A DNA stretch of 62,968 bases from Klebsiella pneumoniae. GTDB lineage: Bacteria > Pseudomonadota > Gammaproteobacteria > Pseudomonadales > UBA5518. Location of the stretch: contig CAMAXE010000028.1 of assembly GCA_945862145.1 (NCBI GenBank), positions 1 through 62,968 of the forward strand. The letters are read 5' to 3'. The notes beneath the pieces are model-generated. The model did no database searches. It worked only from the letters and a program-made list of their open reading frames with translations, and had not been told where the DNA came from. The position numbers were made by a program, and so were the translations under genes. Shown one piece after another: positions 19,942-30,733 of this stretch. Within the stretch, counting starts at the first letter, position 1, and each line of letters starts with the position of its first letter.

Positions 19942-21677
19942 AGCCACGTGATGAGCCTTCGTTCGGAGGGTGGCGGTTCACGCTGCTGGTGGTGCTCCTC
20001 GCTGCAATGGCGTTACTGCTCGTGTGGCGGCTCGTATCACTGCAATTGCTCGACACCGAGCGCGGCTACCGTTTCCTGCAGGATCAGGGCGACGCGCGTG
20101 CCCTGCGCGATGAAGCCATCCCCGTTCACCGTGGCATCATCCGCGACCGAAACGGCGAGCCACTTGCCGTCAGCACGCCCGTGCAGGTTCTGTGGGCGAA
20201 CCCGCAGGAGCTGGTCGCCGACGGCGATGACTGGGCGAGTCTGGCGCAGGCGCTGGGCCAGCAGCCCGATGACCTGCGCCAGCGGATGGCGACCGTGGCC
20301 TCACGCAAGTTCACCTATCTGCGTCGTCAGATGAACCCCACCGACGCCCAGCGCGTGATGGACCTCAAGATTCCCGGGATCCACAGCCGACGCGAATACC
20401 AGCGCTTCTACCCGTCAGGCAGCGTCGCCGCCCATGTCGTGGGTGCCACTGATGTGGACGAGCGCGGGCAGGAGGGCGTCGAGCTTGCCTACGACAATTG
20501 GTTGACCGGAGTCCCGGGGTCCAAGCGCGTGGTCAAGGACAGGAATGGAGATCTCATCCGTGATGTGGAGGAACTCGCCCCTGCGCGTCCGGGACAAGCG
20601 CTCGACCTCAGCCTGGACCTGCGTATCCAGTACCTCGCTCACCGCGAGCTGAAGAAGGCGGTCGAAGCCGCAGGCGCTGAATCCGGAAGCATCATCCTGC
20701 TCGATGTGCGCACCAGCGAAGTCCTGGCCATGGCCAATTACCCGTCCTACAACCCCAACAACAGGGCTTCAGCCGGCAGCTCGGCGCGTCGTAACCGGGC
20801 CGTCACCGACCTTACCGAGCCGGGATCGACCGTAAAGCCGTTCACCGTGTTGACGGCGCTCGAAAGCGGCAAATACAACCCCGACACGCTCATCGATACC
20901 GCGCCGGGTTACATCCGCGTCGGTCGCAAGACCTTCCGCGATCATCACAATCTCGGTGTGATCCCGCTCACCACAGTCATCACAAAATCGAGCCAGGTGG
21001 GAACCACTAAGGTGGCGCTTTCTCTCGATCCGACCACGATCCGCACGGCTTTCCAGCGCGCCGGTTTCGGTGAGCTCGCCGGCACGCATTTTCCGGGCGA
21101 AAGCGTGGGGAAGTTTCCAAACCCGCACAGATGGGATGATGTAAGACGAGCCAATTTCGCATTCGGCTACGGGCTCTCGGTCACGCCGCTGCAGTTGTCG
21201 CGCGCCTACCTGATGCTGGCTAATGGTGGCAGGAGCAGGCCGGTCACGCTACTCAAGGCCGGCGAGTTGCCAGAGCCAACCCAGGTTTTTCCGCCCGAGC
21301 ATGTGCGCGAACTGGTGGCCATGATGGAGACCGTGACCCAGGCGGGCGGGACAGCCAAGCTCGCGGGAATTCAGGGCTACCGGGTCGCCGGTAAGACGGG
21401 CACGGTCCACCGCACAGGCGCGAACGGCTACGAGGCCGATCACTACCAATCGCTCTTCGCGGGATTCGCGCCCGCCAGCGACCCACGTATCGTCTGCGTT
21501 GTTGTCGTCACGGATCCGCGCGGTGGCGTGTATTACGGCGGAGCAATCGCCGCGCCGGTGTTTTCCGCTGTCGTACGTGGGGCGCTGCGGCTGCTGAACG
21601 TAGCTCCTGACAATGTGCCTCAAACGCAGGCGCCAATGCAGGTCGCCGGGCGCAACGCCCCGAAGGCGCCCGCATGA
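19938..21677 (+). CDS. ftsI: FtsI (PBP3), septal peptidoglycan transpeptidase with SSQ in place of SSN
   Basis: Class B penicillin-binding protein that crosslinks septal peptidoglycan as a partner of FtsW. The 579-residue protein has a membrane helix at about 13-37, a pedestal domain with RGIIRDRNGEPLAVST (65-80), and the transpeptidase domain. The acyl-serine box STVK is at 297-300 (Ser297) and KTG at 486-488. The second box, normally Ser-x-Asn, reads Ser351-Ser-Gln353 (codons TCG AGC CAG at about 20988-20996). Gln could keep the hydrogen bonds of Asn, so activity is not excluded. The start GTG overlaps the ftsL stop, and the stop overlaps murE by ATGA. Confidence 0.95.
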   Translation: MKPRDEPSFGGWRFTLLVVLLAAMALLLVWRLVSLQLLDTERGYRFLQDQGDARALRDEAIPVHRGIIRDRNGEPLAVSTPVQVLWANPQELVADGDDWASLAQALGQQPDDLRQRMATVASRKFTYLRRQMNPTDAQRVMDLKIPGIHSRREYQRFYPSGSVAAHVVGATDVDERGQEGVELAYDNWLTGVPGSKRVVKDRNGDLIRDVEELAPARPGQALDLSLDLRIQYLAHRELKKAVEAAGAESGSIILLDVRTSEVLAMANYPSYNPNNRASAGSSARRNRAVTDLTEPGSTVKPFTVLTALESGKYNPDTLIDTAPGYIRVGRKTFRDHHNLGVIPLTTVITKSSQVGTTKVALSLDPTTIRTAFQRAGFGELAGTHFPGESVGKFPNPHRWDDVRRANFAFGYGLSVTPLQLSRAYLMLANGGRSRPVTLLKAGELPEPTQVFPPEHVRELVAMMETVTQAGGTAKLAGIQGYRVAGKTGTVHRTGANGYEADHYQSLFAGFAPASDPRIVCVVVVTDPRGGVYYGGAIAAPVFSAVVRGALRLLNVAPDNVPQTQAPMQVAGRNAPKAPA

Positions 21678-23164
21678 ACGCACGCGCGGCCCCTGCCGCC
21701 GCCCCCCTGAGGCTCGGTGAACTCGTACCCGGGTGCGCGGCGCACGCTGATATCGCCGTGTCCGGCGTTTGCGCGGACAGCCGGGCGGTGATGCCGGGGG
21801 ATGTATTCATTGCATTGCTGGGCGAGCGCTACGACGGGCTTTCGCATATCACGCAGGCCGCCTCCCGCGGCGCTGTTGCAGTTCTTGTCGAGGCAGGCCG
21901 CAACCTGCCGTCCGAGGCCCCGCTTCCTGTGGTCAGCGTCGAGGGGCTCCCCGCAAATCTTGGTGCAATCGCCGCACGTTTCTACGGTCAACCGTCGCGC
22001 AACATCGATGTCATAGGCGTCACCGGTACCAACGGCAAGACCACCTGCACGCAGCTGCTCGCCCAGGCGCTGTCGGTGGCAAAGCGGTCGTGCGGAGTGA
22101 TCGGCACCCTCGGTTCAGGCTTTGCCGGGCAACTGCGAGACACCACCCACACCACGCCGGACGCCGTGACACTCCAGCGACTGCTTGCCGAATTGCGCAG
22201 TGGCGGCGCCGAGGCGGTGGCCATGGAGGTTTCCTCCCATGCACTCGCCCAGGGTCGGGTAGCCGCGGTGCAGTTCGCCACCGCGGTGTTCACTAACCTG
22301 ACGCATGATCACCTGGATTTTCACGGCAGCATCGCGGCCTACGCAGCGGCCAAGGCAGAGCTCTTCAGGCACCCGGGCCTGCGAAACGCGGTGTTGAACC
22401 TCGACGATCCATTCGGCCGACACATCCTCGCATCCCTTCCCGACGCCGTAACGCGAATGGGCTTCACGCTGGGAGCCGCGGCAGCGGACTTGCGGGTCCT
22501 GTCTGCCGATTACCGCGCCGACGGCATTCGCGCACGCGTGGCGACACCCCAGGGAGATGCTGATCTCGTCCTGCCACTGATCGGGCGATTCAATCTCCAG
22601 AACGCCCTTGCGGTGCTCGGCGTGCTGCTGCTGCACGGCGTCAGCCTGCAGAGCTCGCTTGCAGCGCTCGCGGCGGTGTCTCCGGTTCCCGGGCGGATGG
22701 AGCGCGTAGACGCCGCTGCCGGGCCGCTCGTTATTGTCGACTACGCGCACACCCCGGATGCCTTGGAGCAGGCGTTGCGAGCCCTGCGCCAGCATTGCCG
22801 TGGGCGCCTGTGGTGTGTGTTCGGTTGCGGCGGAGACCGTGATCGCAGCAAGCGGCCGCTGATGGGGCGTCTTGCTCGCGAGCACGCCGACGAGATCGTC
22901 GTCACCAGCGACAACCCCCGGAGCGAGTCGCCCCAGTCGATCATCAGCGAGATCTGCGCCGGGATCCCCGATCCGGGTGTGATCTGCGAAGCCGATCGCC
23001 GCACGGCCATATTCCGTGCCTTGCGCGCTGCGGGTCCGCTCGATTGCGTGCTGATTGCAGGCAAGGGTCACGAGAATTACCAAGAGACACAGGCAGTCCG
23101 TACCCCGTTCAGCGATGTGCTGACGGCGCGTGAGGCGCTCGCGGCACGCGGGGGTGACGCATGA
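21674..23164 (+). CDS. murE: MurE, UDP-MurNAc-tripeptide synthetase (meso-diaminopimelate adding)
   Basis: Adds the third stem amino acid to UDP-MurNAc-L-Ala-D-Glu. The 496-residue protein has the ATP-binding loop VTGTNGKTT at residues 116-124, the TTPDAVTLQRLL segment, MEVSSHAL, FTNLTHDHLDFHGS, and DYAHTPDALEQAL. The specificity box DNPRSE (VVTSDNPRSE, near residue 413) is the one found in diaminopimelate-adding enzymes, so the wall should be the Gram-negative DAP type. It overlaps both ftsI and murF by ATGA. Confidence 0.97.
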   Translation: MNARAAPAAAPLRLGELVPGCAAHADIAVSGVCADSRAVMPGDVFIALLGERYDGLSHITQAASRGAVAVLVEAGRNLPSEAPLPVVSVEGLPANLGAIAARFYGQPSRNIDVIGVTGTNGKTTCTQLLAQALSVAKRSCGVIGTLGSGFAGQLRDTTHTTPDAVTLQRLLAELRSGGAEAVAMEVSSHALAQGRVAAVQFATAVFTNLTHDHLDFHGSIAAYAAAKAELFRHPGLRNAVLNLDDPFGRHILASLPDAVTRMGFTLGAAAADLRVLSADYRADGIRARVATPQGDADLVLPLIGRFNLQNALAVLGVLLLHGVSLQSSLAALAAVSPVPGRMERVDAAAGPLVIVDYAHTPDALEQALRALRQHCRGRLWCVFGCGGDRDRSKRPLMGRLAREHADEIVVTSDNPRSESPQSIISEICAGIPDPGVICEADRRTAIFRALRAAGPLDCVLIAGKGHENYQETQAVRTPFSDVLTAREALAARGGDA

Positions 23165-24549
23165 TCCGACCCCTCGCGCTCGCCGAGATCGCGCATGCCC
23201 TGGATCTGGAGCCACCGGCGGGTGGCGAGTCGCTGCAGGTTACAGCGGTCTCTATTGACTCGCGCACCGTGCAACCGGGCCAGATTTTCGTCGCGTTGCG
23301 CGGCGAGCGTTTTGACGCGCACGACTTCGCCGACGAGGTGGTGCGTCGTGGCGCGGCCGCTCTCGTGTGCTCACGCGATGTGAATGTCCCGGTGCCGGTG
23401 TTGAAGGTTTCCGATACCGAAATCGCGCTCGGCAGGATCGGCGCCTATCACCGCAGCCTTTTTGGCGGCACGGTCGTGGCTCTAACGGGCAGCGCGGGCA
23501 AGACCACGACCAAAGACATGATCGCGGCACTCCTTGCCGCCGTTGGACCAGTCCTGGCGACGCGCGGGAACCTCAACAACGAGATCGGCGTACCGCTCAC
23601 GCTGCTTAGCCTGGAAGCGAACCGCCAATTCGCCGTTATCGAAATGGGCGCCGGGAAACCCGGTGATATCGAGTACCTCGCGCAAATGGCCCGCCCGCAG
23701 GTCGCCTTGCTCACCAACGCCCTCCCTGCCCACCTCGAACGCTTGGGCTCACTCGAGGAAGTCGCCCGCACCAAGGGCGCGATTTACGCAGCCCTCCCGG
23801 TCGATGGCATCGCGGTGCTGAATGCCGATGACCCGTTTGCAGCCTATTGGGCTGGCGTCATAGGAGCGCGACGCACGCTCCGTTTCAGCGCTCTCGGCGC
23901 TGCGGGCGCGGAGCTTCGGGCGAGCAGCATCCGTATGCAGGATGGCTGCGCGCGTTTTTGCCTCGAACTCCCCGGCGAGCAGGTGGCGGTGCGGCTTGCA
24001 GTCCTCGGTGTCCAGCAGGTGGCCAATGCACTGGCAGCAGCGGCGGTGGGACATGCCCTCGGATTGCCCGGCGAGACAATCGCCCGCGCACTGGAGAGCC
24101 TGCAGGGCACTGCGGGGCGTATGCGGCGGCTCCACGGTGACGCGGGCGCGCTCCTCATCGACGACACCTACAACGCGAATCCGGGTTCGGTGCGTGCTGC
24201 GATAGACACACTGGCGGGGCTCGATGGAACACGGGTTCTCGTGCTGGGAAACATGGCCGAACTGGGCCCCGATGCGCCGGCGTTGCACCGCGCCTGCGGC
24301 GTCCATGCTCGCGAGCGCGGTATCGATCACTTGCTTGCTACCGGTCAGCACGCAGCGGATGTGGCAGCCGGATTCGGATCGGGCGCCGCGATCTTCGGCG
24401 ATCGGGAGGAGCTCATTGCCGCCGCACGGACATTCGACCGGCTTGGCAGCGCGATACTCGTGAAGGGTTCGCGCTCGGCCGGCATGGAGAGCGTGATTAC
24501 CGCGTTGAGCACCCGAACATCGGCCCCGACCCTTACAGGAACGCACTGA
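23161..24549 (+). CDS. murF: MurF, UDP-MurNAc-tripeptide D-alanyl-D-alanine ligase
   Basis: Adds the D-Ala-D-Ala dipeptide to complete the cytoplasmic pentapeptide precursor. The 462-residue protein shows the N-terminal substrate domain ([17 protein letters not shown]), the P-loop [13 protein letters not shown] near residue 105, [30 protein letters not shown], and [15 protein letters not shown] in the C-terminal domain. Its stop shares a base with the mraY start (TGATG). Confidence 0.97.
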   Translation: MIRPLALAEIAHALDLEPPAGGESLQVTAVSIDSRTVQPGQIFVALRGERFDAHDFADEVVRRGAAALVCSRDVNVPVPVLKVSDTEIALGRIGAYHRSLFGGTVVALTGSAGKTTTKDMIAALLAAVGPVLATRGNLNNEIGVPLTLLSLEANRQFAVIEMGAGKPGDIEYLAQMARPQVALLTNALPAHLERLGSLEEVARTKGAIYAALPVDGIAVLNADDPFAAYWAGVIGARRTLRFSALGAAGAELRASSIRMQDGCARFCLELPGEQVAVRLAVLGVQQVANALAAAAVGHALGLPGETIARALESLQGTAGRMRRLHGDAGALLIDDTYNANPGSVRAAIDTLAGLDGTRVLVLGNMAELGPDAPALHRACGVHARERGIDHLLATGQHAADVAAGFGSGAAIFGDREELIAAARTFDRLGSAILVKGSRSAGMESVITALSTRTSAPTLTGTH

Positions 24550-25631
24550 TGCTGCTATGGCTTGCCGACTGGCTAACGGGTTACGAGAGCGCCTTCGGGG
24601 TGTTCCGTTACCTCACGCTCCGCGGCATTCTGAGCGTGCTCACCGCACTTGCGATCACGCTGCTCGTCGGCCCCTTCATGATCCGGTTGCTGGTCGACAA
24701 CCAGATCGGGCAATCGGTGCGCGACGATGGGCCCAAGTCGCATCTGAGCAAGGCGGGCACCCCCACGATGGGTGGCGCCCTCATCCTCGTGGGGATCATC
24801 GCCAGCACCCTGCTTTGGGGTGATTTGTCCAATCGCTATACCTGGGTCGTGATACTCGTAACCGTGGCCTTTGGCGCCATTGGCTGGGTCGACGACTACC
24901 GCAAGGTCATCGAAAAGAACCCGCGCGGCCTGCCCGCACGCTGGAAGTATTTCTGGCAGTCGGTAGCCGGGTTGAGCGCGGCGCTGTATCTGTATCTCGC
25001 GTCGGTTACCCCCGCGGAGACGCAACTGATTGTGCCTTTCATGAAGAATGTGGCACTGCCGCTCGGCGTCCTGTACGTGCCGCTTGCCTACTTCGTGATC
25101 GTAGGCTCGAGCAACGCCGTCAACCTGACCGACGGACTCGACGGCCTGGCGATCATGCCGAGCGTGCTCGTGGCCGGGGCCCTCGCCGTGATTGCCTACC
25201 TCGCCGGCAATGCCGGGTTCGCGCGGTACCTGCACATCCCCTACATACCCGGTGCCGGCGAGCTCGTGGTTTTCTGCGGCGCGCTGGCCGGAGCGGGTCT
25301 GGGGTTCCTGTGGTTCAACACCTATCCGGCCATGGTGTTCATGGGTGATGTCGGAGCGCTCGCCCTGGGTGCGGCCCTTGGCGTGATCGCGCTCATCGTG
25401 CGGCACGAGATCGTGTTTTTCATCATGTGCGGCGTGTTCGTCATGGAGACGCTGTCGGTGGTCTTGCAGGTCGCCTCCTTCAAGATCACCGGGAAACGCA
25501 TTTTCCGCATGGCGCCCATTCATCACCATTTCGAGCTGAAAGGTTGGCCCGAGCCGCGCGTGATCGTGCGCTTCTGGATCATCACGGTGGTGCTGGTGTT
25601 GTTCGGCCTAGCCACCCTGAAGCTGCGCTGA
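24549..25631 (+). CDS. mraY: MraY, phospho-MurNAc-pentapeptide translocase (lipid I synthesis)
   Basis: Polytopic inner-membrane enzyme that moves phospho-MurNAc-pentapeptide from UDP to undecaprenyl phosphate. The 360-residue length matches the family. Conserved cytoplasmic loops are present: [27 protein letters not shown] with the paired catalytic aspartates, [15 protein letters not shown], and [17 protein letters not shown] near the C-terminus. About ten hydrophobic helices are visible. It lies between murF and murD as in most bacteria. Confidence 0.98.
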   Translation: MLLWLADWLTGYESAFGVFRYLTLRGILSVLTALAITLLVGPFMIRLLVDNQIGQSVRDDGPKSHLSKAGTPTMGGALILVGIIASTLLWGDLSNRYTWVVILVTVAFGAIGWVDDYRKVIEKNPRGLPARWKYFWQSVAGLSAALYLYLASVTPAETQLIVPFMKNVALPLGVLYVPLAYFVIVGSSNAVNLTDGLDGLAIMPSVLVAGALAVIAYLAGNAGFARYLHIPYIPGAGELVVFCGALAGAGLGFLWFNTYPAMVFMGDVGALALGAALGVIALIVRHEIVFFIMCGVFVMETLSVVLQVASFKITGKRIFRMAPIHHHFELKGWPEPRVIVRFWIITVVLVLFGLATLKLR

Positions 25632-25641
25632 GGGTGGGTAG

Positions 25642-27021
25642 ATGGCTGCAGCGGCAATGACAAAACAGGAGGGCGATGCGACTGTGCACAGGCTTGTGGT
25701 GGGCATGGGCAAAACCGGTTTCTCGCTGGCCATGTGGCTGGCGCGCAACGGTCACGCCTTTGCCGCAGTCGACAGCCGCGTCGAGCCCCCACTCGCCGAG
25801 AGATTTCACCGCGAACTGCCCGGCCACATGCTGCACACAGGCGGCTTCGATGCGGCGTTGCTGGCCGGTGCCGACGAACTCCTGCTGAGTCCCGGGGTGG
25901 ATCCGGCCGAACCTGCCATCGCTGCCGCAGCGGCACATGGCGCGCGCGTGTTCGGCGATATCGAGCTCTTCTGGCGCGAGGCCCGCGCACCCATCGCGGC
26001 AATCACGGGCACGAATGCCAAGAGCACGGTGACAACTCTTGTCGGCCTCATGGCCCGCGAAGCCGGTATCCCGGGCGGATGCGGCGGTAACCTTGGCACG
26101 CCCGCCCTTGAGCTCCTCGATCCGCAGGCGCGGCTCTATGTGCTCGAGTTATCGAGTTTCCAGCTCGATACCGTGCTCGATTTCCAGGCCGATGTGGCCG
26201 CCGTACTCAACGTGGCACCGGATCATCTCGACCGCTACCTCGACATGGCCCGTTACGCGGCCTCCAAGCAGCGTATTTTCCGGGGCGCCCGCGTCGCGGT
26301 GTGTAATCGCGATGACCCCCTGACCACGCCCCCTGTCGGCACCGGGCGCAGCGTGTCCTTTGGTCTCGATGCGCCGCGTGAGGGTCACTATGGCCTCGTG
26401 TGGCACGACGGCGAAGAATGGCTCGCGTATGGGGCGGAGCCAGTACTGCCAGCACGCGCGCTGGGTCTGCGTGGACGCCACAACACAGCCAACGCCCTTG
26501 CAGCACTCGCCATCGCCGAGGCGGCGGGCGTGCCGCGCGATGCTGCGGTGCGGGTGCTGAGCACTTACACGGGATTGCCCCATCGCTGCCAGATCGTCGC
26601 GCGCGCAGGCGGTGTCGACTACATCGATGACTCCAAGGGCACCAACGTTGCCGCTGCGGTCGCTGCGCTGCGGGGCCTTGCGCCCGCGTCGCCCGGCCGT
26701 GTGCTGCTCATCGCCGGCGGTATCGCCAAGGAACACGATTTTTCTGCTCTTGCGGCAGAGCTTGGCCGCTGCGCCCGCGCGCTGCTGCTGCTTGGCCGCG
26801 ATGCGCAGGCGATCGCCGATGGTGTCGGTAACGCCACGCCGATCAGCCGCTGTGTGGATCTCGAATCGGCAGTCCGCGCCGCAGCGGATCTCGCCCAGCC
26901 CGGCGATGTCGTACTGCTGTCGCCGGCGTGCGCCAGCTTCGACATGTTCCGCAACTACGAGCATCGGGGGGCGACGTTCACCGCTGCCGCCCGCGCGCTC
27001 CCTGGCGCGGAGGCGGTCTAG
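25642..27021 (+). CDS. murD: MurD, UDP-MurNAc-L-alanine:D-glutamate ligase
   Basis: Adds D-glutamate to UDP-MurNAc-L-Ala. The 459-residue protein has an N-terminal Rossmann domain (VVGMGKTGFSLAMWLARNG), a central ATPase domain, and a C-terminal domain with YIDDSKGTNVAAAVAAL, LIAGGIAKEHDF and LLSPACASFDMFRNYEHRG. The P-loop reads ITGTNAKST, with alanine where many MurD have glycine; I recall the same Ala in Pseudomonas MurD, so it may be a lineage signature. It starts 10 bases after mraY and ends one base before the ftsW ATG. Confidence 0.97.
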   Translation: MAAAAMTKQEGDATVHRLVVGMGKTGFSLAMWLARNGHAFAAVDSRVEPPLAERFHRELPGHMLHTGGFDAALLAGADELLLSPGVDPAEPAIAAAAAHGARVFGDIELFWREARAPIAAITGTNAKSTVTTLVGLMAREAGIPGGCGGNLGTPALELLDPQARLYVLELSSFQLDTVLDFQADVAAVLNVAPDHLDRYLDMARYAASKQRIFRGARVAVCNRDDPLTTPPVGTGRSVSFGLDAPREGHYGLVWHDGEEWLAYGAEPVLPARALGLRGRHNTANALAALAIAEAAGVPRDAAVRVLSTYTGLPHRCQIVARAGGVDYIDDSKGTNVAAAVAALRGLAPASPGRVLLIAGGIAKEHDFSALAAELGRCARALLLLGRDAQAIADGVGNATPISRCVDLESAVRAAADLAQPGDVVLLSPACASFDMFRNYEHRGATFTAAARALPGAEAV

Positions 27022-27022
27022 C

Positions 27023-28210
27023 ATGCAGGCCCTGCGGCTCGCTACCGATGTCAATCAACCCCGCTTCGCGCTCGACGAGATCATGCTGGTGCTGGTGCTG
27101 GTGCTGTCAGCCTGCGGCGTGGTCATGATGGGTTCGGCATCGATGGATTTCGCCGCCGAAAAATTCGGCAATCCCTTTTATCACCTGATCCGCCACGGCA
27201 TCTATCTTGCGATGGGTCTGGTCGTCATGGCCATCACCGTGCACATTCCCCTTAGCTTGTGGAATCGCGCCGGCCCCGCGCTGCTCGTCGCCGGTATCCT
27301 CCTGCTCCTGCTTGTACTGGTGCCCGGGATCGGCCGGAAAATAAACGGTGCGGCGCGATGGATCGAATTGCCGTTCTTCAACGTCCAGCCTTCAGAGCTG
27401 GTGAAGTTGTTTTTCGTCATTTACCTGGCGGGTTATATACAGCGTCGGCAGCGGGAGATATCGGGGACGCTCGGCGGCATGCTGAAGCCCGTAGGCCTGC
27501 TGGGCCTGGCGGCTGCGCTCCTCCTCGCCGAGCCTGATTTCGGCGCTACCGTCGTGATCGGTGGCACCGTGGTGGGCATGCTGTTCGTTGCCGGGGCGCG
27601 CCTTTTTCCCTTCGGTGTGCTGTTCGGACTGGTGGGATCAGGCGTTGCCGCCCTCGCGGTGTTTTCTCCCTACCGCCTGAAGCGCCTCGTGACTTTTCTG
27701 GACCCTTGGCAGGACCAGTTCGCCAGCGGGTACCAACTGGTGCAGGCCCTTATCGCCTTCGGCCGCGGACAGGTAGCCGGAGTGGGCCTGGGCAACAGCG
27801 TGCAGAAGCTCTTTTACCTGCCAGAGGCACATACCGATTTTGTTTTCGCCATCATCGCCGAGGAACTGGGGCTGATCGGTGGGGTGTTCTTCATCGGTCT
27901 CTTCTCCACATTGGTCGGCCGCATCCTGTGGATCGGCAGGACTGCGGCTGCGCGCCAACAGATTTTTGCCGCCAACGTCTGCCTCGGGATTGCGCTGGTT
28001 ATCGCCGGGCAGGTGTTCATCAACATTGGCGTGAATGCGGGTCTGCTTCCAACCAAGGGGCTCACGCTGCCCTTCCTGAGCTATGGCGGCAGCAGCTTGC
28101 TGATCCTGTTCGCGATGATGGGGCTGGTGCTGCGCGTCGAGTATGAACTGCGCACCGGAAACAGCGGCTCCGCCCCGCCATGGCTTGGCTGGAGGGTGCG
28201 CAATGTCTGA
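27023..28210 (+). CDS. ftsW: FtsW, septal peptidoglycan glycosyltransferase (SEDS family)
   Basis: SEDS-family polymerase that works with FtsI at the septum. From the ATG at 27023 the protein has 395 residues and about ten membrane helices. Family signatures include GARRWIELP-like GAARWIELPFFNVQPSEL, LAEPDFGATVVIGG, the periplasmic SGYQLVQALIAFGRG, EAHTDFVFAIIAEELG, and LPFLSYGGSSLL near the C-terminus. The frame is open upstream to 26612 but only within murD in another frame, so the later ATG is correct. Its end overlaps the murG start by 8 bases. Confidence 0.97.
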   Translation: MQALRLATDVNQPRFALDEIMLVLVLVLSACGVVMMGSASMDFAAEKFGNPFYHLIRHGIYLAMGLVVMAITVHIPLSLWNRAGPALLVAGILLLLLVLVPGIGRKINGAARWIELPFFNVQPSELVKLFFVIYLAGYIQRRQREISGTLGGMLKPVGLLGLAAALLLAEPDFGATVVIGGTVVGMLFVAGARLFPFGVLFGLVGSGVAALAVFSPYRLKRLVTFLDPWQDQFASGYQLVQALIAFGRGQVAGVGLGNSVQKLFYLPEAHTDFVFAIIAEELGLIGGVFFIGLFSTLVGRILWIGRTAAARQQIFAANVCLGIALVIAGQVFINIGVNAGLLPTKGLTLPFLSYGGSSLLILFAMMGLVLRVEYELRTGNSGSAPPWLGWRVRNV

Positions 28211-29291
28211 GCATGGCGCACTCGTGCTGATCACCGGAGGCGGTACCGGCGGACATGTGTTCCCGGGGTTGGCTGCGGCCTCGGCGCTCGTGGAGCGCGG
28301 CGCGCGGGTGCACTGGCTCGGCACGCGCGCCGGCATGGAATCGCGACTGGTGCCTGCCGCGGGCATCTCCATTTCCTATCTCCGGGTTAGCGGGCTGCGA
28401 GGCAAGCGGGCGCTGCAGATGCTGCTGGCGCCCTTCCTGCTGGCGGGGGCAATCATCCAGGCACTGGCGATCATGCTGCGCCTGCGTCCGCGCTGCGTGC
28501 TGGGTACCGGAGGATTCGTCGCAGGACCCGGTGGGCTTGCGGCGCGGCTTCTCGGCGTGCCGGTGGTGCTTCATGAGCAAAATGCGGTTGCCGGTACCAC
28601 CAACCGGATACTCGCGCGCTTCGCCAGGACAATACTGCTCGGCCTTCCTGGCCCTTTCGCGGGCAATGCCAAGGCGCGGTTGGTGGGTAACCCGGTGCGC
28701 GCCGCAATCGCGGCGCTCGATGCGCCGGAGAGGCGTCTCTCTGGCCGCGCCGGCGCACCGCTTCGCCTCCTTGTACTGGGCGGCAGCCAGGGCGCGCGCG
28801 TGCTGAACGACGTCTTGCCGGAGGCGCTCGCCCGACTCAAGCCCTCATGCCGGCCAGAGGTGCTGCATCAGTGCGGCGTTCGCGAACGGGATTCCTGTAA
28901 AGCGCGCTATGCGCAACAGGGTGTCGATGCGCGTACCGAGGTCTTCCTCGAGGACATGGCGGCGGCCTACGCCTGGGCTGATCTGGTGGTTTGCCGGGCG
29001 GGCGCGCTTACGCTGAGCGAGATCGCTGTCGCTGGCCTCGCCGCCATCCTCGTGCCCCTTCCGGGTGCGATTGACGACCATCAGAACGCCAACGCACGCT
29101 GGCTCGAGGCGGCGGGCGCTGCGCTGCGTTGCCAGCAATCGCAATTCACGCCTGAGTGGCTCGCGGGCGAGCTCCGGCGCTTTTCCGGAGCGCGCGACCA
29201 GCTCGTCGCAATGGCATGTCGGGCGCGCGCAATCGCCCGCCCTTGCGCGGCCGATGACGTCGCACGGGCTTGTCTGGAGGCGTCTCGATGA
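28203..29291 (+). CDS. murG: MurG, lipid II-forming N-acetylglucosaminyltransferase
   Basis: Peripheral GT28-family glycosyltransferase that adds GlcNAc to lipid I on the cytoplasmic membrane face. The 362-residue protein has the N-terminal glycine-rich loop [15 protein letters not shown] at about residues 9-23, [29 protein letters not shown], and the second glycine loop [14 protein letters not shown]. The donor-binding region contains [25 protein letters not shown] at 28203 overlaps ftsW; the stop overlaps murC by ATGA. Confidence 0.97.
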   Translation: MSEHGALVLITGGGTGGHVFPGLAAASALVERGARVHWLGTRAGMESRLVPAAGISISYLRVSGLRGKRALQMLLAPFLLAGAIIQALAIMLRLRPRCVLGTGGFVAGPGGLAARLLGVPVVLHEQNAVAGTTNRILARFARTILLGLPGPFAGNAKARLVGNPVRAAIAALDAPERRLSGRAGAPLRLLVLGGSQGARVLNDVLPEALARLKPSCRPEVLHQCGVRERDSCKARYAQQGVDARTEVFLEDMAAAYAWADLVVCRAGALTLSEIAVAGLAAILVPLPGAIDDHQNANARWLEAAGAALRCQQSQFTPEWLAGELRRFSGARDQLVAMACRARAIARPCAADDVARACLEASR

Positions 29292-30733
29292 GCGCCAGTG
29301 ACATGATGGCAAATGGCGTTCCCGGGATGCGGCGTATCACGCGCATTCACTTCGTCGGCATCGGCGGCGCTGGCATGTGTGGTATCGCCGAAGTGCTCTG
29401 CAACCAGGGCTACCTGGTCTCAGGCTCCGACGCGGCTGATTCACCCACGCTCCTGCGCCTTCGCGAGGCCGGTGTTGCGGTATACATCGGACACGCGGCG
29501 GCACAGGTTGTCGGTGCTGATGTGGTGGTGAGTTCCACCGCCGTGCGCGAGGACAACGTCGAGATCGTGACAGCACGCGCCCATCGCATCCCGGTTGTGC
29601 CGCGCGCCGAGATGTTGGCCGAACTCATGCGCTACCGTCATGGCATCGCGGTGGCCGGCACGCACGGCAAGACCACCACAACCAGCATCATCGCTTCGAT
29701 TTTCGCCGAGGCGGGCCTTGATCCCACGTTTGTGATTGGCGGCCGGCTGACCAGCGCCAAGGCAAACGCGCGCCTTGGTATCAGCCGTTACCTGATCGCC
29801 GAAGCCGACGAGAGCGATGCTTCTTTTCTCCATCTGCAGCCCATGGTTGCGGTGGTGACGAATATCGACGCCGATCACATGGGAACCTACGGTGGTGATT
29901 TCGAGCGGCTCAAGCGGACCTTCGTCGAATTTCTGCACAACCTGCCTTTCTATGGGCTTTGCGTGCTTTGCAGCGACGACGCTGCCGTCGCCTCGATCAT
30001 CGGGCAGGTAGCGCGACAGGTCGTGACCTATGGCACGGGCGCTGCGGCTGACTTCCGTCTGCGCGACTTCCGCCAGGAGGGCGCGCGCTCGCACTTCCGC
30101 GTGGACCGTCCAGGTGGCAAGGCGGCGCTGGAGCTCACGCTCGCGCTGCCCGGCGCGCACTACGCGCTCAATGCCACCGCCGCAGTTGCCGTGGCCACCG
30201 ACGAGAACATTCCTGACGAGGCCATCGTGCGGGGTATCGCGGCGTTCCAGGGTGTGGGTCGACGCTTCGAGATGCATGGCGAATTACCTCTTCCCGGCGG
30301 CGGCAGCGTGCTGTTGGTCGATGACTACGGCCACCATCCGACCGAGGTTGCCGCCAACCTTGCCGCGGTGCGCGCCGGGTGGCCGGACCGCCGTCTGGTG
30401 ATGGTCTACCAGCCTCACCGCTACACCCGTACCCAGGAGCTCTACGAGGATTTCGTGCGCGTGCTCTCGCAGGTTGATGCGCTGGTGCTGCTGGAGGTGT
30501 ATGCCGCGGGCGAAGACCCGATTCCCGGTGCAGATTCGCGCAGCCTTTGCCGCAGCATCCGCCAGCGTGGCCGGCTTGATCCAATCTATGTGGCTGGACC
30601 ACAGGCAGTGCTCGAGGTGCTACCGGGGCTGCTCCACGCGGGTGATCTGCTTCTGGTGCAGGGCGCGGGCAGCGTGGGGCGTGTAGTCGCCGGGGTGCTC
30701 GATTGGGCAGGCGTTGCGGAGGCCACGGCATGA
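29288..30733 (+). CDS. murC: MurC, UDP-MurNAc:L-alanine ligase
   Basis: Adds the first stem amino acid to UDP-MurNAc. From the ATG at 29288 the protein has 481 residues, with the UDP-binding [17 protein letters not shown] (about 20-36), ATP loop [12 protein letters not shown] (about 126-137), [15 protein letters not shown], and [16 protein letters not shown]. The C-terminal domain has [16 protein letters not shown] and [15 protein letters not shown]. The chosen start overlaps the murG stop by ATGA; an upstream start at 29270 would only add residues inside murG. Confidence 0.97.
   Translation: MSASDMMANGVPGMRRITRIHFVGIGGAGMCGIAEVLCNQGYLVSGSDAADSPTLLRLREAGVAVYIGHAAAQVVGADVVVSSTAVREDNVEIVTARAHRIPVVPRAEMLAELMRYRHGIAVAGTHGKTTTTSIIASIFAEAGLDPTFVIGGRLTSAKANARLGISRYLIAEADESDASFLHLQPMVAVVTNIDADHMGTYGGDFERLKRTFVEFLHNLPFYGLCVLCSDDAAVASIIGQVARQVVTYGTGAAADFRLRDFRQEGARSHFRVDRPGGKAALELTLALPGAHYALNATAAVAVATDENIPDEAIVRGIAAFQGVGRRFEMHGELPLPGGGSVLLVDDYGHHPTEVAANLAAVRAGWPDRRLVMVYQPHRYTRTQELYEDFVRVLSQVDALVLLEVYAAGEDPIPGADSRSLCRSIRQRGRLDPIYVAGPQAVLEVLPGLLHAGDLLLVQGAGSVGRVVAGVLDWAGVAEATA

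Noticed and set aside
26612-27022. N-terminal extension of ftsW by 137 codons
   Set aside because: The extension lies entirely inside murD in another frame; family alignment and the ATG at 27023 give the normal 395-residue FtsW.
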